64,000 nucleotides of DNA from Pseudobdellovibrionaceae bacterium (GTDB taxonomy: Bacteria > Bdellovibrionota > Bdellovibrionia > Bdellovibrionales > Bdellovibrionaceae). The notes beneath the pieces were generated by a model. The model had not been told where the DNA came from and did no database searches. It saw only the letters and a program-made list of their open reading frames with translations. This document shows, piece by piece, positions 32,850-40,934 of the stretch; position 1 is the stretch's first letter; each line of letters starts with the position of its first letter. A program made the position numbers and the translations under genes. The stretch covers positions 372,001 through 436,000 of the forward strand of contig JAHBUS010000001.1 in NCBI GenBank assembly GCA_019637955.1, read 5' to 3'.

Positions 32850-34328
32850 ATGCAAAACTTATTGATTGAACAGCGCGGCCCCAACGGCCTTATGAAAACA
32901 TGGCGTTTGCGTCCTGACCAAGGCTCGGTGAGCTTTGGCAGCTCGAAGTTTGCGGAGCTGCGCTCCCCGATCGAGACCCTCAAGGGCATTCAAGGCGTTT
33001 TCGAGTACCGCGACGACAAATGGGTCTACGTGAATCTCGACGTGCGCACGCAAGAGACCGACAACGTCGTCGAACTCACGTTGGACAAACCCACCGAGAT
33101 CCGTGTCGGCACGATGTCGCTGCAAGTGATTCCGCTCGAAGTGCGCCGCACTTTGTTCCAAAGCCTGGAGAGCGCCGAGTTTCTGAAACCCGCTCCCGAC
33201 CGCAAGCCTTTTCAGTTGGTGACGACTTATCACGGCGCCAAATTGCTCGAGACGTTGGTTTTGCCTCTGGGAAAAACCTTCGTTTCGAAATTCGATGCGA
33301 CCTTCACGAAAATGGCGACTTCGCAAACCGAGTCGTGGATGCGCTCGAAACTGGGCGACCTCGAAATCTCCCAGCGCACCATCTACCTGACGTCGGTCGA
33401 AGCGATGAGCATGATCACCAAAGATCAGCTCATCGACGATGGCGGCCGCAAGACCATGTACGCAACGCTCGCGGGTTCCGCTTTGCTCGCGCTGCTCTTC
33501 TTGCTCTCGCCCAATTCGAAAACCGTGGAAGAGGTGGCCGTGGCCGCCGCTCCCCCGGTGGAGTACCGCGAGATGAAACTTACGCCGCCGAAAAAGAAGA
33601 AACAATCGGCGCCGATGCAGGCGCAAGTGCAGCCTCCGAAAGCGGAGCAGGCCAAAGCCGAATCGGCCCAGCCTGCGGGCGCGGCTCAAGCGTCGGGCGG
33701 CGGCAAGGCGGTCTCGGCGATCAAGGCTCTGGGTTCTTCGCGCATCTCGCAATTGATCGGTAAAATCTCGGCCTCGTCGGCCAAGTCGGCTAACATCGTC
33801 GTGTCAAACGGCGTCGCGGCCGGCTCAGCGCCGTCGGGACGCGCGCTCGCGGCCGTCGGGAACGTGACGACATCGGGCAAAGACTGGTCCGGCGACGGCA
33901 AAGGCCAAGGCGTGCAAATCGGCACGGCGGGCGTTGCGGGCGGCGGCTCGGTGAAAGGCATGGGCGGCATCGCGGCGGGTAAAACCGGCAGCGGCGGCGT
34001 CGGCCTTCTCGAAGAGGATGGCGAAGTGGTGGGCGGTTTGGACCGCGAGGTCATCGCGGCCTACATCCGCTCGAAACTCGGCGAGATCCTTTATTGTTAT
34101 GAACGTCAATTGTCGGCGCAGCCCGACCTGTACGGCAAAGTGGGCGTGAAGTTCACCATCGCCGGGACGGGCCAGGTGGAAACTCAGCGCATCGGCGAAA
34201 CAACTTTGAAAAACGGAACGGTCGAGGGCTGCATCCTCACGCGCGTGGCGAAATGGAAATTTCCCACACCCGAGGGTGGCACGAAGGTGATGGTCACCTA
34301 CCCCTTCCTGTTCAAGAGCACGAACTAA
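32850..34328 (+). CDS. TonB-like protein with AgmX/PglI C-terminal domain (GltG-like)
   Basis: About 492 aa. The N-terminal 100 residues (LIEQRGPNGLMKTWRLRPDQ...) resemble a small FHA-like beta domain by pattern only. Residues about 203-220 form one membrane segment (TLAGSALLALLFLLS), followed by a Pro/Ala/Gly-rich periplasmic linker. The C-terminal domain (REVIAAYIRSKLGEILYCYE, then TVEGCILTRVAKWKFPTPEGG) is the TonB-related AgmX/PglI domain. Cytoplasm-to-periplasm topology fits the GltG/GltJ role of transducing motor force. ATG at 32850 preferred because GAGG lies 6 nt upstream; ATGs at 32838 and 32844 are alternatives. Confidence 0.88.
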   Translation: MQNLLIEQRGPNGLMKTWRLRPDQGSVSFGSSKFAELRSPIETLKGIQGVFEYRDDKWVYVNLDVRTQETDNVVELTLDKPTEIRVGTMSLQVIPLEVRRTLFQSLESAEFLKPAPDRKPFQLVTTYHGAKLLETLVLPLGKTFVSKFDATFTKMATSQTESWMRSKLGDLEISQRTIYLTSVEAMSMITKDQLIDDGGRKTMYATLAGSALLALLFLLSPNSKTVEEVAVAAAPPVEYREMKLTPPKKKKQSAPMQAQVQPPKAEQAKAESAQPAGAAQASGGGKAVSAIKALGSSRISQLIGKISASSAKSANIVVSNGVAAGSAPSGRALAAVGNVTTSGKDWSGDGKGQGVQIGTAGVAGGGSVKGMGGIAAGKTGSGGVGLLEEDGEVVGGLDREVIAAYIRSKLGEILYCYERQLSAQPDLYGKVGVKFTIAGTGQVETQRIGETTLKNGTVEGCILTRVAKWKFPTPEGGTKVMVTYPFLFKSTN

Positions 34329-34374
34329 CAACACGAGAACTTAAAGAATTTGCATCACAGCCACGGGAGGCTCA

Positions 34375-35121
34375 ATGAAAACGGCACTCATGATTTTCGC
34401 AGCACTGACGGCCACAAGCTTAACCGCTTTTGCCCAAGCCAAAGACTCCAAAGACTCGGACAAACTCGACCTGAAAAAGCTCGAGGACAAGTACTGGGCC
34501 GCGAAGGACACCGATTTTTCGGTCGTGCAGAACCGCACGTACAACAAAGAAAAGCGCCCGTTCGTGACTTTGAGCTACGGTCCCATGGTCAATGACGAAT
34601 GGTCGGTCGGCCGCATGACCAACATCGCGGGCGGCTATTACTTCACCGAACGTTGGGGTTTTGAAATCGCGCACGAAATGGGCGACCTGAAAGAGAACGA
34701 CGGGTTGATTCAGATCAAGAGCTACAACGGTCTGCAGCCCAACTACAATAAATTCGTCAGCTACACGTCGGCGAATCTGATCTGGGTTCCGTTCTACGCG
34801 AAAATGAGCTTCATGGATCGCAAGATCGTTTACTTCGATATGCAGTTCGCGCTCGGCGTGGGGAACATGACTTACGAAAATCAGCTCGATCCCTCGGAGA
34901 CCAGCAACGAGAAGAAAACCACCCTGGGTTACAACTTCGATTTCACCCAGCAGCTCTTCTTCAGCGAACACTTCGCGGTTCGTTTAGACGTGAAGAACAA
35001 GTGGTCGAAACAGGATTTGATGCGTTACCGCGTGCAGGGTTCGGGATCGACGAGCCGTGACTTGGGCACCACCAACCGCCAAGACACCTCGATCCTGCTG
35101 GGTCTGACATTCTTCTATTAA
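34375..35121 (+). CDS. Outer membrane beta-barrel protein of the motor operon
   Basis: 248 aa with a signal peptide (MKTALMIFAALTATSLTAFAQA) and an amphipathic-strand region from about residue 60: PFVTLSYGPMV, TNIAGGYYFTERWGFEIAHE, IVYFDMQFALGVG, FAVRLDVKNKWS and a terminal SILLGLTFFY ending in an aromatic residue, the usual outer-membrane barrel signal. It resembles the outer-membrane barrel family found with myxobacterial gliding clusters (GltA/B/H-like). RBS GGGAGG lies 5 nt upstream. It probably gives the complex its outer-membrane exit or anchor. Confidence 0.85.
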   Translation: MKTALMIFAALTATSLTAFAQAKDSKDSDKLDLKKLEDKYWAAKDTDFSVVQNRTYNKEKRPFVTLSYGPMVNDEWSVGRMTNIAGGYYFTERWGFEIAHEMGDLKENDGLIQIKSYNGLQPNYNKFVSYTSANLIWVPFYAKMSFMDRKIVYFDMQFALGVGNMTYENQLDPSETSNEKKTTLGYNFDFTQQLFFSEHFAVRLDVKNKWSKQDLMRYRVQGSGSTSRDLGTTNRQDTSILLGLTFFY

Positions 35122-35130
35122 GTTTGACTG

Positions 35131-35145
35131 CGCACCGTTGGTGCG
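35131..35145 (+). repeat. Operon hairpin copy 2 (CGCACC-GTT-GGTGCG)
   Basis: Perfect 6-bp stem with a 3-nt loop in the gap between the barrel and the second TPR gene, 25 nt before the next start codon. Flanking bases (GCGACGAC) resemble copy 1. Confidence 0.5.
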
Positions 35146-35170
35146 ACGACTTGTGCCCATCGGAGGGCTT

Positions 35171-37300
35171 ATGCAAAAGGCATCTTGGACCGTCATCATT
35201 CTTGGAACTTTGCTCGCCGCCAACGCATCGGGCGAGCTGAAGAAAAAATCGGAAGGCCGCGCCGCCGATCCTTCACTCAAGGTGAAGCAGTCGGGCGTTC
35301 CGCAGTACGAAATTTACCAAAAGAAAAAAGTCGGCGGAAAGACGGAAGTCTACCGCGTGAAGAACATTCCCCGCCTGAACATCGGCGAGGAGGCGTCTTT
35401 TCAGTCGGCCGCGCTGCAAACTCCTGAGCTTCCCGCAGCGAAGAAATTAAAACTGACGGACGTCAAAAAACGTCCGGAAGTTCCGACGGTTTCGATCGAA
35501 AAGGCTTTGCAATGGGCCGGAAAACCCGTCACCGAGCCCAAAGTCGTCTCGGACCCCACGAAGATCGCCCAAGTTCCGTTTTTTCAAGAGCCCCTGCCCG
35601 TTCAAGATCCCAGCGTGATCAAGCCGGAGTTGAACCAGGTCGAGATCAAAGATCTGACCCCCGTGGAACTCAAAATGCTCCAGGCGCTGATCTTCCTCGA
35701 AATCCAGAAGAACTACCCGATGGCCCTGGGCCTCTTCGCCGAGCTTCTCGACGAAGCCCCCGAATTCCGCACCGAGGCCACCTACAACTTGGCGCTCACC
35801 GGCAAAGGCCTGGGTCTTTACTCGGAGTACCGTCACCAGATGCTCAAGGTTCTCGACGATAAAAAGACCGAGTGGCAAAAGCGCGCCGCGCTCAGCTTGG
35901 TTGAAAGCTCGGCCGAAGGCGACACCTCGTTGGTGTCGATCTTGGATCCCAAACTCGAGAAATTCAAAATCGAACTCGAAAAAACGGATCAGTATCAGCT
36001 CAACCGCGCCAAATACTACTTGGCTCAGGACGATCTGAAAACCGCCATCGCGGCCACCGAAAAAATCATGATGAATTCGCCCCTGTACAATGACGCCCTC
36101 TTCTTAAAAGGCGTTCTGTTGTACAAAAGCGGTCAGCCCGACACCGGCATCTTGACCGTGGCGTCGGCCTTGGCGGAGATCGAGAAAAAAGCGCCGCAAA
36201 GCGAACTCAAGTCGATCGCGGCCCTGACTTTGGCGCGTTTGTATTTCCAGACCGCCGACTACAAATCGGCGTTCCAGACGTACCTGAAAATCGACAAGGC
36301 CCACCCCGAATGGCCCACGGCCATGATCGAACAAGCCTGGTCGCAAATCTTGGCCGGAGATCACGAGGGTGCGGCGGGCAACATGTTCTCGTTGCACACC
36401 GATTTCTTTAAAAACACCTTCGCTCCCGAGTCGTACGTGGTGCGCACCGTGGGCTACTTGAACCTCTGCCAATTCGGCGATGGCGCCCGCGTGGTTCAAG
36501 ACATGAAAAAGCGCTACACGCCCGTTCAAGAGCGCATGCAGCAGTACCAGTCTTCGCACAAATCGGAACTCGAGTATTACGAGACCGTGAAGCGCTTTAT
36601 GAAAGACGGCACCTCGAAAGAGATCGACGGTCTTCCCCGCGGCTTCGTCTGGGCCCTGGCCCGTCACCCGAGCTTTATGCTCGAACAAAAGAACATCAAT
36701 TCGATCGAAGACCAGGTGTCGCGCTACAACCGCATCACCATGGATCTGATCAAACGCGAGAAGTTCCTGCTCGCCGACCAGGCTTTGGTGCGCAACCGCA
36801 TCATCGAGCTGAAGAAAAAACTCAAACCCAAAGAGACCACGCCCGAAATCGCCGATCTTGAAAAGCGCCTGCTCAGCTTTAAGATTCAGCACTTCATCGT
36901 TAAAAAGGCCCGCACTTCGATCAAAGACGTGCGCGCTCAGGGCCTGGCCCGTATCGACAAAGAGAAGCAGGAGCGCAAAGTGGCGGCCGGAAAAGCCCTC
37001 ACGAGCCGTTTCCAGAATCTGCTGAGCAATCTGACCACGTCGCTCGATCAGACCGACGTTCTTCAGTACGAGCTGTTCGCGGGCGCGGGTGAACACCTGC
37101 GCTACCAAGCCGCTGGCGGCGACATCGATCCCAAACAGGCCAAAGGCCTCAAACCCGAAGAGAACCGTCAGCTGAAATGGGAGTTCAAAGGCGAAGTTTG
37201 GGAGGATGAGCTCGGTCACTACCGCTCGTCGCTCAAAAACGTTTGCCCCGAAGTCGAAGACAATGGCGGCAACCAGGTTTCTTCCGTCGATAATAAATAA
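35171..37300 (+). CDS. Second large periplasmic TPR protein
   Basis: 709 aa; the ATG with GGAGG 5 nt upstream gives a signal peptide (ASWTVIILGTLLAANASGE). An N-terminal basic region is followed by TPR-like repeats, for example LKMLQALIFLEIQKNYPMAL, FRTEATYNLALTGKGLG, ALFLKGVLLYKSGQPDTGI and LARLYFQTADYKSAFQTYLK. The C-terminal third is a Lys/Glu/Leu coiled coil ending in a short Trp-containing domain. No lipobox, so likely soluble periplasmic. Probably a scaffold linking the inner-membrane motor to the outer-membrane barrel; the GltC/E/D assignment is left open. Confidence 0.83.
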   Translation: MQKASWTVIILGTLLAANASGELKKKSEGRAADPSLKVKQSGVPQYEIYQKKKVGGKTEVYRVKNIPRLNIGEEASFQSAALQTPELPAAKKLKLTDVKKRPEVPTVSIEKALQWAGKPVTEPKVVSDPTKIAQVPFFQEPLPVQDPSVIKPELNQVEIKDLTPVELKMLQALIFLEIQKNYPMALGLFAELLDEAPEFRTEATYNLALTGKGLGLYSEYRHQMLKVLDDKKTEWQKRAALSLVESSAEGDTSLVSILDPKLEKFKIELEKTDQYQLNRAKYYLAQDDLKTAIAATEKIMMNSPLYNDALFLKGVLLYKSGQPDTGILTVASALAEIEKKAPQSELKSIAALTLARLYFQTADYKSAFQTYLKIDKAHPEWPTAMIEQAWSQILAGDHEGAAGNMFSLHTDFFKNTFAPESYVVRTVGYLNLCQFGDGARVVQDMKKRYTPVQERMQQYQSSHKSELEYYETVKRFMKDGTSKEIDGLPRGFVWALARHPSFMLEQKNINSIEDQVSRYNRITMDLIKREKFLLADQALVRNRIIELKKKLKPKETTPEIADLEKRLLSFKIQHFIVKKARTSIKDVRAQGLARIDKEKQERKVAAGKALTSRFQNLLSNLTTSLDQTDVLQYELFAGAGEHLRYQAAGGDIDPKQAKGLKPEENRQLKWEFKGEVWEDELGHYRSSLKNVCPEVEDNGGNQVSSVDNK

Positions 37301-37304
37301 AGCG

Positions 37305-37319
37305 CGCACCGAAGGCGCG
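37305..37319 (+). repeat. Operon hairpin copy 3 (CGCACC-GAA-GGCGCG)
   Basis: A 15-nt hairpin like copies 1 and 2 but with one A-C mismatch in the stem, between the second TPR gene and the coiled-coil gene, just upstream of its RBS. Confidence 0.4.
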
Positions 37320-37332
37320 ATAAGAGGTGGAC

Positions 37333-37971
37333 ATGAGAACAACAATCTTTCTGACAGCACTGATGATGGCAACCCCCGCCTGGGCGCAAACGACCGCGCA
37401 AGGAGGCTTGGACCGCCTTCAGACGAACTACAACAATTCGAAATCGAATCTCGAGGATTACCAAAAAAACCTCAAGATCACCGAGGGCAATTTGACCGAG
37501 GTCTCCAAAGCGAAATCGCAGGTGGAAGCCCAGGACAAAGACGTGGCCAAGGCCTCGGAGGAGAACAAAAAGAACCTCGAAGCCGTGGGTGCGCGTGAAG
37601 CCGAGCTGAACGCCCTCATCCAAGACGAGCAAAAACAGATTCAGGCCGAGGAGCAGAAACTGCAAGAACTCGAAAAGTTGACGGCGCAGCTCAAAGACAA
37701 TCAGAAAAAGCGCCAAGCCAACATTCAAAATTACGAAGAGCAAAAACGCGGCGTCGCCTCCGAGAAAAAAGAGTGGCAGTCGCGCCAAGAGCAAATCGCC
37801 AAAACCCAGTCGCAAGTCAAATCGAAGCTCACGGCCTTGAGCGGCCAGGAGACCGATTGGAAGAACAAAAAACGCGGCTACGAAGGCGAAGTGGGCCGTT
37901 GGCAGAAGGAAGTCGACCGCGAGAAGAAGCTCGTCGACACCTACCAGTCCCTGTCCGAAGTGAAGGACTGA
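37333..37971 (+). CDS. Periplasmic coiled-coil protein of the motor operon
   Basis: 212 aa with a signal peptide (MRTTIFLTALMMATPAWAQT) followed by an almost uninterrupted charged coiled coil (about residues 25-205, rich in Glu, Lys and Gln). Two Trp-containing stretches (EWQSRQEQIAKTQSQ, WKNKKRGYEGEVGRWQ) break the pattern. No named family recognised. Last gene of the operon, with GAGG 5 nt upstream and a terminator about 50 nt downstream. A periplasm-spanning rod or spacer is a reasonable guess, no more. Confidence 0.8.
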   Translation: MRTTIFLTALMMATPAWAQTTAQGGLDRLQTNYNNSKSNLEDYQKNLKITEGNLTEVSKAKSQVEAQDKDVAKASEENKKNLEAVGAREAELNALIQDEQKQIQAEEQKLQELEKLTAQLKDNQKKRQANIQNYEEQKRGVASEKKEWQSRQEQIAKTQSQVKSKLTALSGQETDWKNKKRGYEGEVGRWQKEVDREKKLVDTYQSLSEVKD

Positions 37972-38024
37972 TTCCGGGCTTGATAACGGCGTGATCTCAA
38001 CTTGAGACGCGCCCGTTTAAACCG

Positions 38025-38059
38025 AAAGAGTTTGGCTCTAAAAGCCAAGCTCTTTTTTT
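38025..38059 (+). terminator. Rho-independent terminator of the motor operon
   Basis: AAAGAG-T-TTGGCT and AGCCAA-G-CTCTTT form a 12-bp stem with one internal mismatch around a CTAAA loop, followed by a T-run. Confidence 0.85.
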
Positions 38060-38177
38060 ATATTCGTTTCGCTCTAGAACGTGGATGAAACTTCATACAA
38101 AAAAACCCAATCTTGAGTCGAGAAGCCCCCGACTTCGCCGATAAGAGTGAGGACCGCAATTGATTGGGAGAGAATGA

Positions 38178-38549
38178 ATGAGCCTGCATATCGCGATTTT
38201 TGAGGACGACAAGGACTTGGCGGACCACCTGCAAGAGCTTCTCGAAGACCTCAACTACGATGTGACCGTTCTCTATAAGCTGGATCCCAAAGCCAACTGG
38301 AAAAGGGTGGACGTGATCCTGGCGGACTACCGCAACCAGATCGTGCGCTTCGGCGACGTCGTTAAACTGGGTCAAGAAAAGAACGTCCCGGTGATCGCCA
38401 TCTCGGGCGGCGACATGGACTACAAGCCTTGCTTGCAAAAACCCTTCTCGATCGAAGAGATGCAATCCGTGATCGTCAAAGCGATGATGAAAAAAGCCAA
38501 CGACGAGGACGATTCGCTCTTTTCGATCTTCCGCTCGCGCGCCGGTTAG
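38178..38549 (+). CDS. Stand-alone receiver-domain protein
   Basis: CheY-like single receiver, 123 aa, with no output domain. The acidic pair Asp10/Asp11 (FEDDKDL), phosphoacceptor Asp50 (ILADYRNQI), Ser76 (VIAISGG) and Lys88 (LQKPFS) are all present, so phosphorylation looks possible. The loop between beta3 and beta5 is short. It has its own position after the motor terminator and is convergent with murJ. Its kinase and target are not visible; a link to the motor operon rests only on proximity. Confidence 0.82.
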   Translation: MSLHIAIFEDDKDLADHLQELLEDLNYDVTVLYKLDPKANWKRVDVILADYRNQIVRFGDVVKLGQEKNVPVIAISGGDMDYKPCLQKPFSIEEMQSVIVKAMMKKANDEDDSLFSIFRSRAG

Positions 38550-38558
38550 ACTGAGAAG

Positions 38559-40178
38559 CTACCGGCCCAGACGCCGGCGTATTTTTGAACTGAAGGTGGT
38601 CCAGGTCGTCTGGAACTCTTCGACCTTCAAGGCGGCGCTCAGGCCCGCATAGACCACCGAACCCACCAAAATCGACAAGAGCAGCGCCGTCATTTTGCCG
38701 ATAAAGCTGATCCCGCCTTGCGTGCTGAACAGGCCGCGCAAAGGCTCGTAGACCATCAGCGCCCCCGCCATCACCGCCCCCATGAACAGAAAAACGGCAA
38801 AGCTCTTCAGAACCTTCCACCAACCGAAACGGCCGATGAAGTGGCGGTAAAACGCCGCCAGCAGCAGGAAGTTGAGCGAGCTGCTCAAAACCGACGAGAA
38901 GTTCAAACCGTAAAATCCGAAGCGGTTCATCAACACCGGCGCGATGCCAATGTGCATGACCAAACAGATGGCCGAAACCAAACCCGGGAACCAGGTGTTT
39001 TTCAGGGCGTAGTAAGTCGGCACAAACACGCGCACCAAGCTCGTCGAAATGATCAAGGCCGAGTAGATCTTGACCACGCCCGCGGTCATCAGCGCCTCGG
39101 CGGGCGTGAATTTTCCGCGTTGAAACAGGAGCTCCACGATCGGCTCGGCGAGCACGAACAAGCCGATCGCCGCGGGCACGCAGACGTAAAGATTCAAGCG
39201 CAGGTAGTAGTTGCTGGTCGACGACATCTCGTCGGCTTTGCCCTGGGCCCACATGCGCGAGAGCGTCGGCAGGAGCGCGGTCCCGATGGACACGCTCACT
39301 AGCGAGAGCGGCAGCTCCAGCAAACGGTCCGCGAGATTGATGAAGCTGATCGGCCCCTCGCCAAACTCGGAGGCAAAGCGCATGTTCACGAGAGTGGTGA
39401 TTTGCAAAAGACCCATCCCCAAGAGCCCGGGACCCATGCTGCGCAAAACGCGCCAGACATCGGGGTCGTTGAACGAGAACGTCAGTTTGGGCCAGTAGCC
39501 CGTGCGGCGCAAAGAAGGGATCAAAACCGCGGCCTGCACGATTCCGCCCACGATCACGCCCCAAGCGAGCGCCTGCCCTTCCCATTGCAGCCACGTGGTC
39601 GGGACCAGGGTCGCGGCGATGATGCAGACATTAAAGAAGGTCGGCGCCATGGCCGCCAGTCCAAAACGTCCCAGCGCGTTTAAGATCGCCATGAAGTAGG
39701 CGTAGGTGCAGACCAAAAAGATGTACGCGAACATGATTCGCGCCATCAGCACCGTCAGGTCAAACTTGCCGGGGACGGCGCGGTAGTTCTCGTCCAAAAG
39801 AAAGTTCAGCAAGGGCTCCGGAAAGATCGTTCCGATCGCCGTCAGAACCGCCAAGAGTAGAAAAAAGAGGGTGTAGAACCCGTTTACCAGCCGGTGCGAG
39901 CGCTCCAGGCCCGATGGGTCCAACCGGGTTTCGACGAACACCGGGACGAAGGCCACCGACAGCGAACCCTCGCCAAACAAACGGCGGAAGATATTCGGGA
40001 GCCGAAAAGCCACGTACCAGGCGTCGGTGACGGTCCGCGAGAAGAGGGCGGCAAAGAGAGATTCGCGCACCAACCCCAAAACTCGGCTGGTCAGGGTGCC
40101 CAGAGCCATTAAAACGGCTTGGACGACCACCTGCCCGCCCTTTTCCTGTTGCTGAGGCACATGCGGCGTGCTATTCAT
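38559..40178 (-). CDS. murJ: Lipid II flippase MurJ
   Basis: MOP-superfamily flippase (539 aa, about 14 membrane segments) moving lipid II across the inner membrane for peptidoglycan synthesis. The N-terminal block LGTLTSRVLGLVRESLFAALFS and IFRRLFGEGSLSVAFVPVF are diagnostic MviN/MurJ motifs. The C-terminal tail is basic (SKIRRRLGR). Divergent from rpsT with only about 30 bp between the start codons, so the two promoters must overlap each other's coding or leader regions. Confidence 0.95.
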   Translation of the reverse strand: MNSTPHVPQQQEKGGQVVVQAVLMALGTLTSRVLGLVRESLFAALFSRTVTDAWYVAFRLPNIFRRLFGEGSLSVAFVPVFVETRLDPSGLERSHRLVNGFYTLFFLLLAVLTAIGTIFPEPLLNFLLDENYRAVPGKFDLTVLMARIMFAYIFLVCTYAYFMAILNALGRFGLAAMAPTFFNVCIIAATLVPTTWLQWEGQALAWGVIVGGIVQAAVLIPSLRRTGYWPKLTFSFNDPDVWRVLRSMGPGLLGMGLLQITTLVNMRFASEFGEGPISFINLADRLLELPLSLVSVSIGTALLPTLSRMWAQGKADEMSSTSNYYLRLNLYVCVPAAIGLFVLAEPIVELLFQRGKFTPAEALMTAGVVKIYSALIISTSLVRVFVPTYYALKNTWFPGLVSAICLVMHIGIAPVLMNRFGFYGLNFSSVLSSSLNFLLLAAFYRHFIGRFGWWKVLKSFAVFLFMGAVMAGALMVYEPLRGLFSTQGGISFIGKMTALLLSILVGSVVYAGLSAALKVEEFQTTWTTFSSKIRRRLGR

Positions 40179-40209
40179 TCGCCCTTCAGGTTAACCAGGA
40201 GGCCTTACC

Positions 40210-40467
40210 TTGGCAAATCATAAGTCAGCAGCAAAACGTGCTCGCCAATCCCCCAAACGCGCCGCTCGCAATGCGAACGCGAAAAGCACCGTTAAAACTT
40301 TCGAGAAAAAGCTCATGAAAGCCATCGAAGCGAAATCCGCGGATGCAAAAGAGCTCTTGAAAGCTTACACCGCGAAAGCGATGTCCGCCGTTTCAAAAGG
40401 CGTTCTGAAAAAAGAGACCGTCAGCCGCAAAATCGGCCGCCTGTCGACTCGCGTTTCGGCAAAATAA
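40210..40467 (+). CDS. rpsT: 30S ribosomal protein S20 (TTG start)
   Basis: Small basic 16S rRNA-binding protein, 85 aa, opening ANHKSAAKRARQSPKRAARN, the S20 signature. The start codon is TTG with a strong AGGAGG 7 nt upstream; no ATG alternative gives the conserved N-terminus. E. coli rpsT also starts with UUG, which is needed for S20 autoregulation at the translational level, so the same control may exist here. Followed by a terminator. Confidence 0.96.
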   Translation: MANHKSAAKRARQSPKRAARNANAKSTVKTFEKKLMKAIEAKSADAKELLKAYTAKAMSAVSKGVLKKETVSRKIGRLSTRVSAK

Positions 40468-40510
40468 TCTCTCGAAGCGAGCTGGGAACCAGCTTCGTTG
40501 TTCGATTGAA

Positions 40511-40549
40511 AAGGACGAGCAAAGACCTTGGTTTTTGTTCGTCTTTTTT
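40511..40549 (+). terminator. Rho-independent terminator after rpsT
   Basis: GACGAGCAAA pairs with TTTGTTCGTC (one G-T pair), extended by flanking A/T, and a T-run follows. Located about 45 nt after the rpsT stop. Confidence 0.8.
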
Positions 40550-40560
40550 ATTTTGTGGAA

Positions 40561-40905
40561 TCAGTGTTCGTTGGCCGTTCGCGCGGTCACGAAATTGCGA
40601 ATCTCGCGGCGCCACTCAAACTTGAGGTTTTCAAACGAGACGCCGTACATGTACCGGCTGCCGCCCTCGTCTTTTTTGCTGCGGACCTCTCCGCGAACGG
40701 AAATAAACGCACCCTCGGGAATCTGAAAGCTCACGATCACGTGAGCCCCAATGGCCATGGCCTCTTCGCATTTAAAAGCGAGCCCACCCTCTCCAATCTC
40801 AAAACCCGAGGCGACTTTGTATTCGCCCAGGCAAAGAAAACCGACTCCCCGGCGGAATTTACGTCGGGGGTATTTGCGGCGCGTGGTGAACTCGGCATTG
40901 CTCAT
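40561..40905 (-). CDS. PilZ-domain protein with degenerate second motif
   Basis: 114-aa single PilZ domain. The first c-di-GMP motif is present (RKYPR within TRRKYPRRKFRRG), but the second reads EIGEGG instead of D/NxSxxG, so ligand binding may be weak or lost. The remaining strands (VIVSFQIPEGAFISVRGEVR, YMYGVSFENL) fit the PilZ barrel. Isolated between the rpsT terminator and holA on the opposite strand to rpsT. Confidence 0.8.
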   Translation of the reverse strand: MSNAEFTTRRKYPRRKFRRGVGFLCLGEYKVASGFEIGEGGLAFKCEEAMAIGAHVIVSFQIPEGAFISVRGEVRSKKDEGGSRYMYGVSFENLKFEWRREIRNFVTARTANEH

Positions 40906-40934
40906 GCCTTCTTATCGGTTTTGAGACAGGGAAA

